Below, in pieces: positions 6,820 to 12,488 of a stretch of 12,945 nt of DNA. The notes below the pieces were generated by a model. It saw nothing but the letters and a program-made list of their open reading frames with translations. It was not told the DNA's origin and made no database searches. The DNA comes from JAUWQU01 sp964605095 (lineage in GTDB: Bacteria; Planctomycetota; Phycisphaerae; SM23-33), in contig CAZSBS010000139.1 of NCBI GenBank assembly GCA_964605095.1, forward strand, positions 1 through 12,945, read 5' to 3'. Position 1 is the stretch's first letter; each line of letters begins with the position of its first letter. A program made the position numbers and the translations under genes.

Positions 6820-8466
6820 ATGAATGCTCGCGTACACAGTTCAATCTTGCAGGGTATCGACGCCATCGCTTGCGAAGTCGAGGCGGACGTGATCGAGTCC
6901 AGCGACAAGCCGGACATTAAGCTCGTCGGCCTGGCCGAGGCGGCGGTGAGGGAGAGCGTCTCGCGAACCCAGGCTGCCCTTCACAACAGCGGCTATCGCT
7001 GGCCGGGGCCGAAGGTGACGATCAACCTCGCCCCCGCCGACGTGAAGAAGGACTCATCCGGGTACGACCTGCCGATCGCCATCGCGTGCATGATCGCCAG
7101 CGGGCAGTTCTTCAGCGAGAAAACCGACGACTACCTCATGCTCGGCGAGCTGGCCCTGGACGGCCGAGTGCGGCGGGTGCGGGGCGCGCTGGCATCGGCG
7201 ATGCTCGCGGCGGCCCAGGGCAAGCGGGGCATCATAGTCCCAGCCGAGAACGCGGCCGAGGCGGCGGTGGTCGAGGGCGTGGACGTCATCGGCGTGAAGT
7301 ACCTGACGGAGGCAGTGGGCTTTCTGACCGATGAACTGCCGCTGGAGCCGGTGACGGTGGACCTTGAGGAAGTGTTCGCGGTGGGCAGCAAGTACGACAT
7401 CGACTTTTCCGACGTGCGTGGGCAGGAGACTGCCAAGCGTGCGTTGACGATCTCTGCCGCGGGTGGCCACAACATACTGATGATCGGCCCGCCTGGCAGC
7501 GGCAAGACGATGCTGGCCAAGCGGATTCCGACGATCCTGCCTCCGCTTATGCCGGAGGAGTCGCTGGAGACCACGCGGGTTTACTCGTCGCGCGGGCTGC
7601 TCGAGCCGGGGCAGTCGCTGATGGCGGTTAGGCCGGTGCGGACGCCCCACCACAGCTCCAGCGCCGCGGCGCTGATTGGAGGTGGGGCCGTGCCGCAGCC
7701 CGGCGAGGTCTCGCTGGCCCATCACGGCGTGCTGTTCCTCGACGAGTTCCCCGAGTTCGCCCGAGCGACCCTGGAGATGATCCGCCAGCCGCTCGAGGAG
7801 GGCTGCGTGACGATCCCGCGGGTACACAGCACGCTGAAGTTCCCCGCGCAGATCATGCTCGTGGCGGCGATGAACCCATGCCCGTGCGGCTACTACACGG
7901 ACCCCAAGCGGAAATGCTCGTGCTCGCCCAACCAGATCGAGCGATACCTCTCGCGGGTTTCCGGGCCGCTGATCGACCGCATCGACATTCACATCGAGGT
8001 GCCGCCGGTGCCGTGGAAGCAGTTGCGCTCGACGGACGACGGCACGAGTTCAGCCGACATGCGCAAGCAGGTCGTCGCCGCGCGAGATATCCAGCGTCGG
8101 CGGTTCAGCCAGGCCGCGGGGCTTTTTATCAATACGAACGCCAACGCCAGCGGCGGTGTCGACTCGCCCGGCGCGGGTCCTGAGTCAGCCACAACCGGCG
8201 CGGGCACAACCAACTCGGGCGTTAACGGAGCGACCACGACCAACGCCACGATGACCAGCCGGCAGGTGCGGAAGTTCTGCAAGCTCGACGCTGCCGGCGA
8301 GACGATCCTCAAGCAGGCGATGACGGAACTGGGCTTGTCAGCCCGCGCCCACGACAAGGTGCTGCGGATCGCCCGGACAATCGCCGACCTGGAAGGCATC
8401 GCCGACATCGCCGCCCATCATCTCGCCGAGGCCATCCAGTACCGCCGGCTGGACCGCAAGCTCTGA
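6820..8466 (+). CDS. comM: ComM/YifB-family Mg-chelatase-like AAA+ ATPase
   Basis: The 548-residue protein belongs to the ComM (YifB) family, hexameric helicases that promote branch migration during natural transformation in characterised species. The N-terminal ChlI/Lon-like domain (about 1-170) has KLVGLAEAAVRESVSR and INLAPADVKKDSSGYDLPIA. The AAA+ core shows Walker A GPPGSGKT (about 223-230) and Walker B LFLDEF (304-309), and a cysteine cluster PCPCGYYTDPKRKCSC follows in the place usual for the family. The C-terminal ChlI_C domain ends normally with LSARAHDKVLRIARTIADLEG. It is about 40 residues longer than typical because of a low-complexity insert (439-474). GGGAGCGGAG precedes the ATG by a suitable distance. 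No other competence genes are nearby, and the gene is apparently a single unit. The name follows the family; a transformation role here is inference. Confidence 0.93.
   Translation: MNARVHSSILQGIDAIACEVEADVIESSDKPDIKLVGLAEAAVRESVSRTQAALHNSGYRWPGPKVTINLAPADVKKDSSGYDLPIAIACMIASGQFFSEKTDDYLMLGELALDGRVRRVRGALASAMLAAAQGKRGIIVPAENAAEAAVVEGVDVIGVKYLTEAVGFLTDELPLEPVTVDLEEVFAVGSKYDIDFSDVRGQETAKRALTISAAGGHNILMIGPPGSGKTMLAKRIPTILPPLMPEESLETTRVYSSRGLLEPGQSLMAVRPVRTPHHSSSAAALIGGGAVPQPGEVSLAHHGVLFLDEFPEFARATLEMIRQPLEEGCVTIPRVHSTLKFPAQIMLVAAMNPCPCGYYTDPKRKCSCSPNQIERYLSRVSGPLIDRIDIHIEVPPVPWKQLRSTDDGTSSADMRKQVVAARDIQRRRFSQAAGLFINTNANASGGVDSPGAGPESATTGAGTTNSGVNGATTTNATMTSRQVRKFCKLDAAGETILKQAMTELGLSARAHDKVLRIARTIADLEGIADIAAHHLAEAIQYRRLDRKL
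8134..8241 (+). repeat. Low-complexity insertion inside comM bounded by a 9-base direct repeat
   Basis: Codons 439-474 encode a T/G/A/N/S-rich stretch not expected in ComM, between FIN and NATMTSRQVRKFC. The 9-mer CCAACGCCA occurs at 8141-8149 and 8240-8248, 99 bases (33 codons) apart, consistent with expansion or insertion that kept the frame. Confidence 0.6.
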
Positions 8467-8557
8467 CAGGCAGCCCGATCAACACGGGCATTTGTCGCTA
8501 AACTCACCCCACCCTTGTGTCGATACAGCCACGGGAGGTAAGGGTGGTGTTCTATCC

Positions 8558-8573
8558 CGGACGCCAGCGTCCG
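8558..8573 (+). promoter_or_regulatory. Perfect 7-bp hairpin adjoining the ribosome-binding site of the response regulator
   Basis: CGGACGC-CA-GCGTCCG ends right before the AAAGGAG that serves the ATG at 8588. In the mRNA it could affect ribosome access, or it may be a small dispersed palindrome. The two-base loop is sterically tight, so the real stem is probably 6 bp with a four-base loop. Confidence 0.35.
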
Positions 8574-8587
8574 AAAGGAGAATTGCA

Positions 8588-9016
8588 ATGCGCGTACTGG
8601 TTGCCGACGACGACCCGACTTTCCTTAGCCTCATGGAAGACCTCCTGACCGAGTGGAACTACGACGTTGTGCTGGCCTCGGATGGCAACGAGGCGTGGAA
8701 CGTCATGCAGGGGCCTGACAGGCCGAGCCTCGTCATCCTGGACTGGATGATGCCCGAGTTGGACGGCTTCGACCTCACGCGGATGATCCGTAGCGACCCA
8801 AGTGTCGAGAACGCTTACGTGCTGCTGGTCACCGCCAGCCGGAACAAGGAGGAAATAATGAAGGTCTTGGTCTGCGGGGCCGACGACTACCTGCTCAAGC
8901 CATTCGATCCCATGGACCTGAAGATCCACCTGCGAAGCGCCATGCGGATCATCCACCTTCAGGAAGACCTGGCCGACCTCAAGGGGGCGCGTCTCTCAAC
9001 CAACGGCTCAACCTGA
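8588..9016 (+). CDS. Stand-alone response regulator receiver (CheY-like)
   Basis: The 142-residue protein is a single receiver domain with little else. The acidic pocket is D7-D8-D9 (VADDDP), the phospho-acceptor is Asp52 (VILDWMMPELDG), the switch residue is Thr82 (VLLVTAS) and the conserved lysine is Lys104 (LLKPFDP). All key residues are present, so it should be phosphorylated. There is no DNA-binding or enzymatic output domain; a short helical tail (about 118-142) follows. The start is set by AAAGGAGAA at 8574-8582, six bases ahead of the ATG; an upstream in-frame ATG at 8492 lacks such a site and adds unconserved residues. No histidine kinase is encoded in the window, so its partner is elsewhere. 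It is followed by a good hairpin terminator and is probably monocistronic. Confidence 0.93.
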   Translation: MRVLVADDDPTFLSLMEDLLTEWNYDVVLASDGNEAWNVMQGPDRPSLVILDWMMPELDGFDLTRMIRSDPSVENAYVLLVTASRNKEEIMKVLVCGADDYLLKPFDPMDLKIHLRSAMRIIHLQEDLADLKGARLSTNGST

Positions 9017-9042
9017 CGCTTGATGCCGGACCAACTGACGTG

Positions 9043-9095
9043 TGCCATACCCAAGACGCAAACCGCGAGCTTTGGGTGTGGCATTGTTTCTTTGC
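9043..9095 (+). terminator. Intrinsic terminator of the response regulator gene
   Basis: A 12-bp stem (TGCCATACCCAA 9043-9054 with TTGGGTGTGGCA 9072-9083, one G-U pair) and a 17-base loop are followed by TTGTTTCTTTG. It begins 26 bases after the stop at 9016. The spacing, stem and T-rich tail all fit Rho-independent termination. Confidence 0.75.
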
Positions 9096-9377
9096 GCGGT
9101 AGTCTTCTCCCCGCGGGGGATTCAACTGGTAGGTGGCCCCGGCCGGGCTGAGGTAAAAATGCCGGCCGGGACGATAACTACTTGACCGCAGCTTTCCCTG
9201 TGGTCCAATGTGTGTTGGTAGAGCCGCGTATCGTCGGCCCGCATGTGCGTTCGATGTCGGCGCGCGATTGGGCGGTCCGCGGTTCGATACCGGCTGGGCC
9301 TGTACCGACCCCCCAGCCGATGGTTTATTCATACGCAGACGCCAGTTGGTTTACGCCCTGAGAAAGGAGCACTCTTC
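9096..9377. other. Structured non-coding leader upstream of the sugar isomerase gene
   Basis: No credible gene lies here. It holds a 10-base palindrome CCCCGCGGGG (9109-9118) and a 9-bp inverted repeat CCCGGCCGG/CCGGCCGGG (9138-9146 and 9162-9170) around an A-rich 15-base loop. Next is a tRNA-like but non-folding stretch (9202-9300), then the AAAGGAG site (9363-9369) of the next gene. The promoter of the isomerase operon must lie here, but I see no clear -10 box. Confidence 0.5.
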
Positions 9378-10223
9378 ATGATCATCGGATGTTTCGCCCT
9401 TGTCGAACCGTTTCAGCCGATGGCCCGGCAGTTCAAGGCTATCGCGGAGATGGGAATCCAGTACGCGGACCTGACGGACAACCACAACGGCGGGATGCTG
9501 GGCGTGGAGTACGGGTTCGCCGCGTCGATCAGCCTGGACAGCCATCCTGCCCTGGTCCGCGACATGGCGGCCGCGGCTGGGATAAAGCTCACGAGCTTCT
9601 GCGCCCACGCCAACCTGCTGGACCCGCCGGCACCGAACGTTTACGGCACCAACGAGATCATCAAGGCCATTCGCCTGGCCAAGCTGCTGGGCATCGACCA
9701 CGTGATAACCACCGAGGGCGATCCGAAGACGGACTTCGGCCACGATCTGACCGGCGAAGAGCAGATCTTCGCGATTCGCGAGAAACTCTACACCCCCATC
9801 CAGTGGGCCGAGGAGCTCGGCGTGCAGTTGCTGCTGGAGACGCACGGGGTGGTGACCGACTCGATCGACGGCATGGCGGGCCTGCTGGAGACCCTGGGCC
9901 ACGCCGATACGGTCGGGATCTGCCTGGACACGGGCAACAGTTGGCTGGGCGGGTCCGAGCCGATCGAGTACGTCAAGACCTTCGGCCGGCGAATAAAACA
10001 CGTTCACTGGAAAGATATGGGTCCGGAATGGGAGCCCAAGCGTTCAACATTGTATGGCTGCGGGATGGCGACGATCGCCTTGGGCGACGGAGTCATCGAT
10101 TTGCCGGCCATAGTCGAGGCCCTGCAAGACGTGGGCTTCGACGGGCCGACGACATTGGAGATCGCCGGCCCCGACAACGTCAGGAAATCCGTCGAGAGGC
10201 TCAGGAAATGGAGTGCATCATGA
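9378..10223 (+). CDS. Sugar phosphate isomerase/epimerase family protein (xylose isomerase-like TIM barrel)
   Basis: The 281-residue protein is an AP-endonuclease-2/xylose-isomerase-like TIM barrel. Metal-site residues are visible at strand ends: Glu154 (LLLETHG), Asp184 (ICLDTGNS), His208 and His210 (KHVHWKD) and Glu261 (TTLEIAG). The family includes sugar epimerases, inosose dehydratases and 3-keto-sugar processing enzymes; the exact substrate cannot be told. There is no signal peptide, so it is cytoplasmic. The ATG at 9378 has AAAGGAG nine bases ahead, which fixes the start; an upstream in-frame ATG at 9243 would add 45 residues from the non-coding leader and is rejected. Its TGA overlaps the ATG of the oxidoreductase (ATGA), so the two are translationally coupled and probably handle one sugar pathway. 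Confidence 0.9.
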   Translation: MIIGCFALVEPFQPMARQFKAIAEMGIQYADLTDNHNGGMLGVEYGFAASISLDSHPALVRDMAAAAGIKLTSFCAHANLLDPPAPNVYGTNEIIKAIRLAKLLGIDHVITTEGDPKTDFGHDLTGEEQIFAIREKLYTPIQWAEELGVQLLLETHGVVTDSIDGMAGLLETLGHADTVGICLDTGNSWLGGSEPIEYVKTFGRRIKHVHWKDMGPEWEPKRSTLYGCGMATIALGDGVIDLPAIVEALQDVGFDGPTTLEIAGPDNVRKSVERLRKWSAS

Positions 10224-11518
10224 AGTCAGCAGCAAAGCGGAAAGTCAGCAGGCGAGGTTTTCTTCGCAACACCGCGGCCGTAGCCGTCGGGGCAGCGGTG
10301 GCGCCGTACGTCATAACGTCGGCGGCGCTGGGCAAAGACGGCGTGCCGGCAGCCAGCGAGCGTGTGGCGCTGGGCCACATCGGCGTCGGCGGGCAAGGAG
10401 GCGGCCTGCTCGGAGGCTTCCTGGGCCTCAAGGACTGCCAGAGCATCGCCGTGGCCGACGCGTTTACAAACCGTCGCGAGGGCGCGGCCTCTCGGATCAA
10501 CCAGCATGCCGGCAGCAAGATATGCAAGCCCTACCACGATTTTCGCGAGCTGCTGGCCCTGCCAGACATCGACGGCGTCGTCGTGGCCACGCCGGACCAC
10601 TGGCACGTGCCCATCCTCATTGCGGCCGCCAAGGCCGGCAAAGACATGTACGTCGAGAAGCCGCTGGGCCTGTGCCTGGACTGGGACCTCAAGGCCCGCG
10701 CCGCCGTCAAGCAGTATGGCCGCATGTTCCAATACGGCACCCAGCAGCGATCCAGCGAGCACTGCCGCCTGGGATGCGAACTGGTGCTCAACGGGCTCAT
10801 TGGCGAGCTCAAGAGCGTCGAGGTCCACGCCCCGGCCGGCGCATCCGGCGGGTCCACCACGGCCATCCCCGTGCCCGAGGGCTTCGACTACGACCTGTGG
10901 CTCGGCCCGGCCCCCGTCTCGCCCTACACGAAGGACCGCTGCACGTCCGGCGGGTCGTGGTACGTTTATGACAACTCCATCGGCTTCCTGGCCGGCTGGG
11001 GCGCCCACCCGCTGGACATCGCGGTCTGGCCGCTGAAGCCCGACCAGGCCGTGCCCGTCGAGTACGAGGGCACCGGCACGATCCCCACCGAGGGGCTATT
11101 CAACACCGTCACCAAGTGGAACATCCGCGGCAAGTACGCCAGCGGCGTCGAGTTCATCTTCAAGGACGGCGGTGACCTGACGATCTTCACCGGCACCAAG
11201 GGCAGCGTCAGCGTAAGCCGTGGCGGCCTGAGAAGCGACCCGGACTCGATTGTCAAGACTCGCCTTGGCCCCGACGCCAAGCACCTGCCCGCCAGCACCA
11301 ACCACGGGCAGAACTTCATCGACGCGATCAAGACCCGCGTCCAGCCGGTGAGCAACATCGACGACGCCGTGCGGTCAGACACGATCAGCCATCTGTCCGA
11401 CATCGCCATCCGCACCGGGCGGAAGATCAAGTGGGACTGGCAGAAGGAAGTCATCCTCGGTGACGACCAGGCCGGCCGAATGCTACGCCGGGCCCTGCGG
11501 GCCCCCTGGAGATTGTAA
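10220..11518 (+). CDS. Tat-exported Gfo/Idh/MocA-family oxidoreductase
   Basis: The 432-residue protein is an NAD(P)-dependent sugar or inositol dehydrogenase type. A twin-arginine signal (SRRGFLRN, residues 10-17, then an alanine-rich hydrophobic stretch) predicts folded export with bound cofactor, as in glucose-fructose oxidoreductase. The Rossmann motif is GHIGVGGQG (52-60). VATPDHWH (122-129) and EKP (146-148) are the family signatures, with Lys147 catalytic. GWGAHPLDIAVW (His263, Asp266) matches the substrate-site motif of planctomycete-type members. ATG 10220 overlaps the isomerase TGA and has GGAG (10210-10213) ahead; ATG 10208 would add four residues and is less likely. Planctomycetes carry many such paralogues, so the substrate cannot be named. 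Downstream is a repeat region whose first hairpin may stop transcription. Confidence 0.93.
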   Translation: MKSAAKRKVSRRGFLRNTAAVAVGAAVAPYVITSAALGKDGVPAASERVALGHIGVGGQGGGLLGGFLGLKDCQSIAVADAFTNRREGAASRINQHAGSKICKPYHDFRELLALPDIDGVVVATPDHWHVPILIAAAKAGKDMYVEKPLGLCLDWDLKARAAVKQYGRMFQYGTQQRSSEHCRLGCELVLNGLIGELKSVEVHAPAGASGGSTTAIPVPEGFDYDLWLGPAPVSPYTKDRCTSGGSWYVYDNSIGFLAGWGAHPLDIAVWPLKPDQAVPVEYEGTGTIPTEGLFNTVTKWNIRGKYASGVEFIFKDGGDLTIFTGTKGSVSVSRGGLRSDPDSIVKTRLGPDAKHLPASTNHGQNFIDAIKTRVQPVSNIDDAVRSDTISHLSDIAIRTGRKIKWDWQKEVILGDDQAGRMLRRALRAPWRL

Positions 11519-11572
11519 GAGCAGGGCCAACAGCGGTAGCCGGGCAAACGTCTCGAAAACGCGACAGCCTAT

Positions 11573-11620
11573 GGAGTGCGGCGACAAGCCCCGACGAAGT
11601 CGGGGCGACCTCGCCGCTTT
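11573..11620 (+). repeat. REP-like element R1 (GGAG head plus two-tier hairpin)
   Basis: GGAG (11573-11576) and one T are followed by an outer 7-bp stem, GCGGCGA (11578-11584) with TCGCCGC (11611-11617). Inside it, across a CAA/GACC internal loop, is an 8-bp stem GCCCCGAC/GTCGGGGC (11588-11606) with a GAA loop; TTT follows. About 20 bases ahead of GGAG are shared with R2 and R3 (TCGAAAACGCGA). It begins 54 bases after the oxidoreductase stop and could also terminate its transcript. Confidence 0.8.
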
Positions 11621-11686
11621 CGCTCGGAAGAGGTAGAACCTTACAGACGCGGCAAAACGCACCGGGCACGGATTGATTGGGCGGAA

Positions 11687-11708
11687 GTTGTATGCCCGTT
11701 AAGGCACA
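11687..11708 (+). repeat. Palindromic dispersed repeat, copy C (diverged)
   Basis: GTTGTATGCCCGTTAAGGCA and the next two bases match copy A (3931-3952) at 17 of 22 positions, including the TGCCCGT core. It is in the same orientation as copy A. Confidence 0.4.
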
Positions 11709-11720
11709 GGGGCCGGCAAG

Positions 11721-11800
11721 CAAAAGCGGCGAGGGCGCCCTGCTTCGCCTCTCCTTCGCCAAGGCTACGGAGGGCTACGCAGGGCTTGTCGCCGCACTCC
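11721..11800 (-). repeat. REP-like element R2, inverted, with a second repeat nested in its loop
   Basis: Read on the minus strand: GGAG (11800-11797), T, outer stem GCGGCGA/TCGCCGC (11795-11789 with 11732-11726), internal loop, inner stem GCCCTGC/GCAGGGC (11785-11779 with 11743-11737), then TTTTG. The outer stem is identical to R1. The terminal loop, three bases in R1, is 35 bases here (11744-11778) and holds TTCGCCAAGGCTACGGAGGG, resembling a separate dispersed repeat. Confidence 0.8.
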
Positions 11801-11877
11801 AAAGGCTTCGCGTTGTCGCAGCCCTCGCCGCTCGCCGCCCCCTGCGTCTTCGTCATCTCGCCTTGAATCAAACCTGT

Positions 11878-12257
11878 CTACAACTCTGCCTCAACGTCGA
11901 AGTCGTCATCAACGTTCACGCGATCGACGCGGAAGCTGTAAATAACCTTCACCTGCGCCGGCGGCACGGTCTGCTCGAACCATCCGGCCGAGCACCACGG
12001 ATATTGGCTGCCCAGGCCTCCAGCGACCAGCCGAAATCGCGAGCGACCGTCAGCAGGCCACGATGGAGCACCTCCAGCCGCTGCCGCGCGCGGAAATAAT
12101 GCGCTTTCAGGTACGTTCCTGCCGACACGAAATACGTGCCTGACGCCGCAAGCATGTGTGTCGGCGCGTGCGGCCATGGGATCTTCCTTTTGACAGGTTT
12201 GCGGCCGGGGGAGGTGCTCGGCTCGGTGGGCTGCGGTGTTTGGCCTTCGCTGGTCAT
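11878..12257 (-). pseudogene. Remnant of an IS200/RAYT-type (Y1, REP-associated) transposase, internally deleted and frameshifted
   Basis: From the ATG at 12257 one frame reads PWPHAPTHMLAASGTYFVSA, then GTYLKAHYFRARQRLEVLH and DFGWSLEAWA. This is the N-terminal part of REP-associated tyrosine transposases as I know them. Intact relatives continue with a VFSNHYHF-like segment bearing the His-x-His metal site; here the sequence jumps, near 12003-12011, to a different frame reading QYPWCSAGWFEQTV and ending DRVNVDDDFDVEAEL at a TAG (11878-11880), which resembles the C-terminal end of the same proteins. The HUH motif and catalytic tyrosine region are therefore missing and the two ends are out of frame, so no active enzyme can be made. 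Family assignment is by recollection of conserved words, not a search. It lies between REP-like elements R2 and R3, as expected for a RAYT. Confidence 0.75.
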
Positions 12258-12319
12258 GGTCGCATCAGCTTACGCCCGGCGGCTCTGCTCTGCAATCGGT
12301 TAAATGATCACGATCGAAC

Positions 12320-12361
12320 AAAAGCGGCTACGGCGCCCCTTCGGGGCTGTCGCCGCACTCC
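12320..12361 (-). repeat. REP-like element R3 (upstream of the transposase remnant)
   Basis: On the minus strand: GGAG (12361-12358), T, outer 5-bp stem GCGGC/GCCGC (12356-12352 with 12328-12324), inner 5-bp stem GCCCC/GGGGC (12347-12343 with 12339-12335) around GAA, then TTTT. The flank before GGAG (TTCGAAAATGCGAAGCCCTT) matches the flanks of R1 and R2. It has the same orientation as the transposase remnant and lies 63 bases beyond its start codon. Confidence 0.8.
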
Positions 12362-12429
12362 AAGGGCTTCGCATTTTCGAAGGGCGCTTCTCACTCCAAG
12401 TCGCCGGGGCCATGGCCGGCACAGCGCGC

Positions 12430-12466
12430 AAAAAGGCGGCCTCCATGAAGGAGGCCGCCTTTAAGG
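12430..12466 (-). terminator. Strong intrinsic terminator of the PEP-CTERM gene
   Basis: GGCGGCCTCC (12435-12444) and GGAGGCCGCC (12450-12459) form a perfect 10-bp stem with a five-base loop, extendable by three A-T pairs. On the minus strand it is followed by TTTTT (12434-12430) and starts about 25 bases after the PEP-CTERM stop at 12489. It is less suited to the plus strand. Confidence 0.9.
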
Positions 12467-12488
12467 GAGATCGGAGGATCAAGTCAAC

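Larger units (their letters stand above)
11519..11877. other. Repeat-filled spacer between the oxidoreductase and the transposase remnant
   Basis: This stretch has no credible gene. It contains REP-like elements R1 and R2, a weak copy of the TGCCCG palindromic repeat (11687-11708), and a second repeat family nested in R2. Short open frames here translate to repeat-derived peptides such as LSFAKATEGYAGL and VAALHRLSRFR, which I take to be non-coding. Confidence 0.7.

Noticed and set aside
6558..6844. Small open frames on both strands between DUF2961 and comM
   Set aside because: They derive from the dispersed repeat copy B and overlap each other; no conserved domain.
7054..7992. Long minus-strand open frame (312 codons) opposite comM
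   Set aside because: The plus strand encodes Walker A and B motifs of ComM in the same interval; the minus translation is R/H-rich and featureless.
6820..8466. Magnesium chelatase subunit for chlorophyll synthesis
   Set aside because: The domain is Mg-chelatase-like only; length, N-terminal Lon-like domain and C-terminal signatures are those of ComM/YifB.
9182..9210. TTGACC as a -35 box for the sugar operon
   Set aside because: No -10-like hexamer lies 16-18 bases downstream, so a sigma-70 promoter cannot be supported.
11576..12099. Short open frames over REP elements R1 and R2
   Set aside because: The peptides are translations of hairpin repeats, and they cross the palindromes with no start signals.
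11553..12382. CRISPR array
   Set aside because: Only three repeat copies, in mixed orientation, with unequal spacing of about 100 and 500 bases and internal hairpins; no cas genes.
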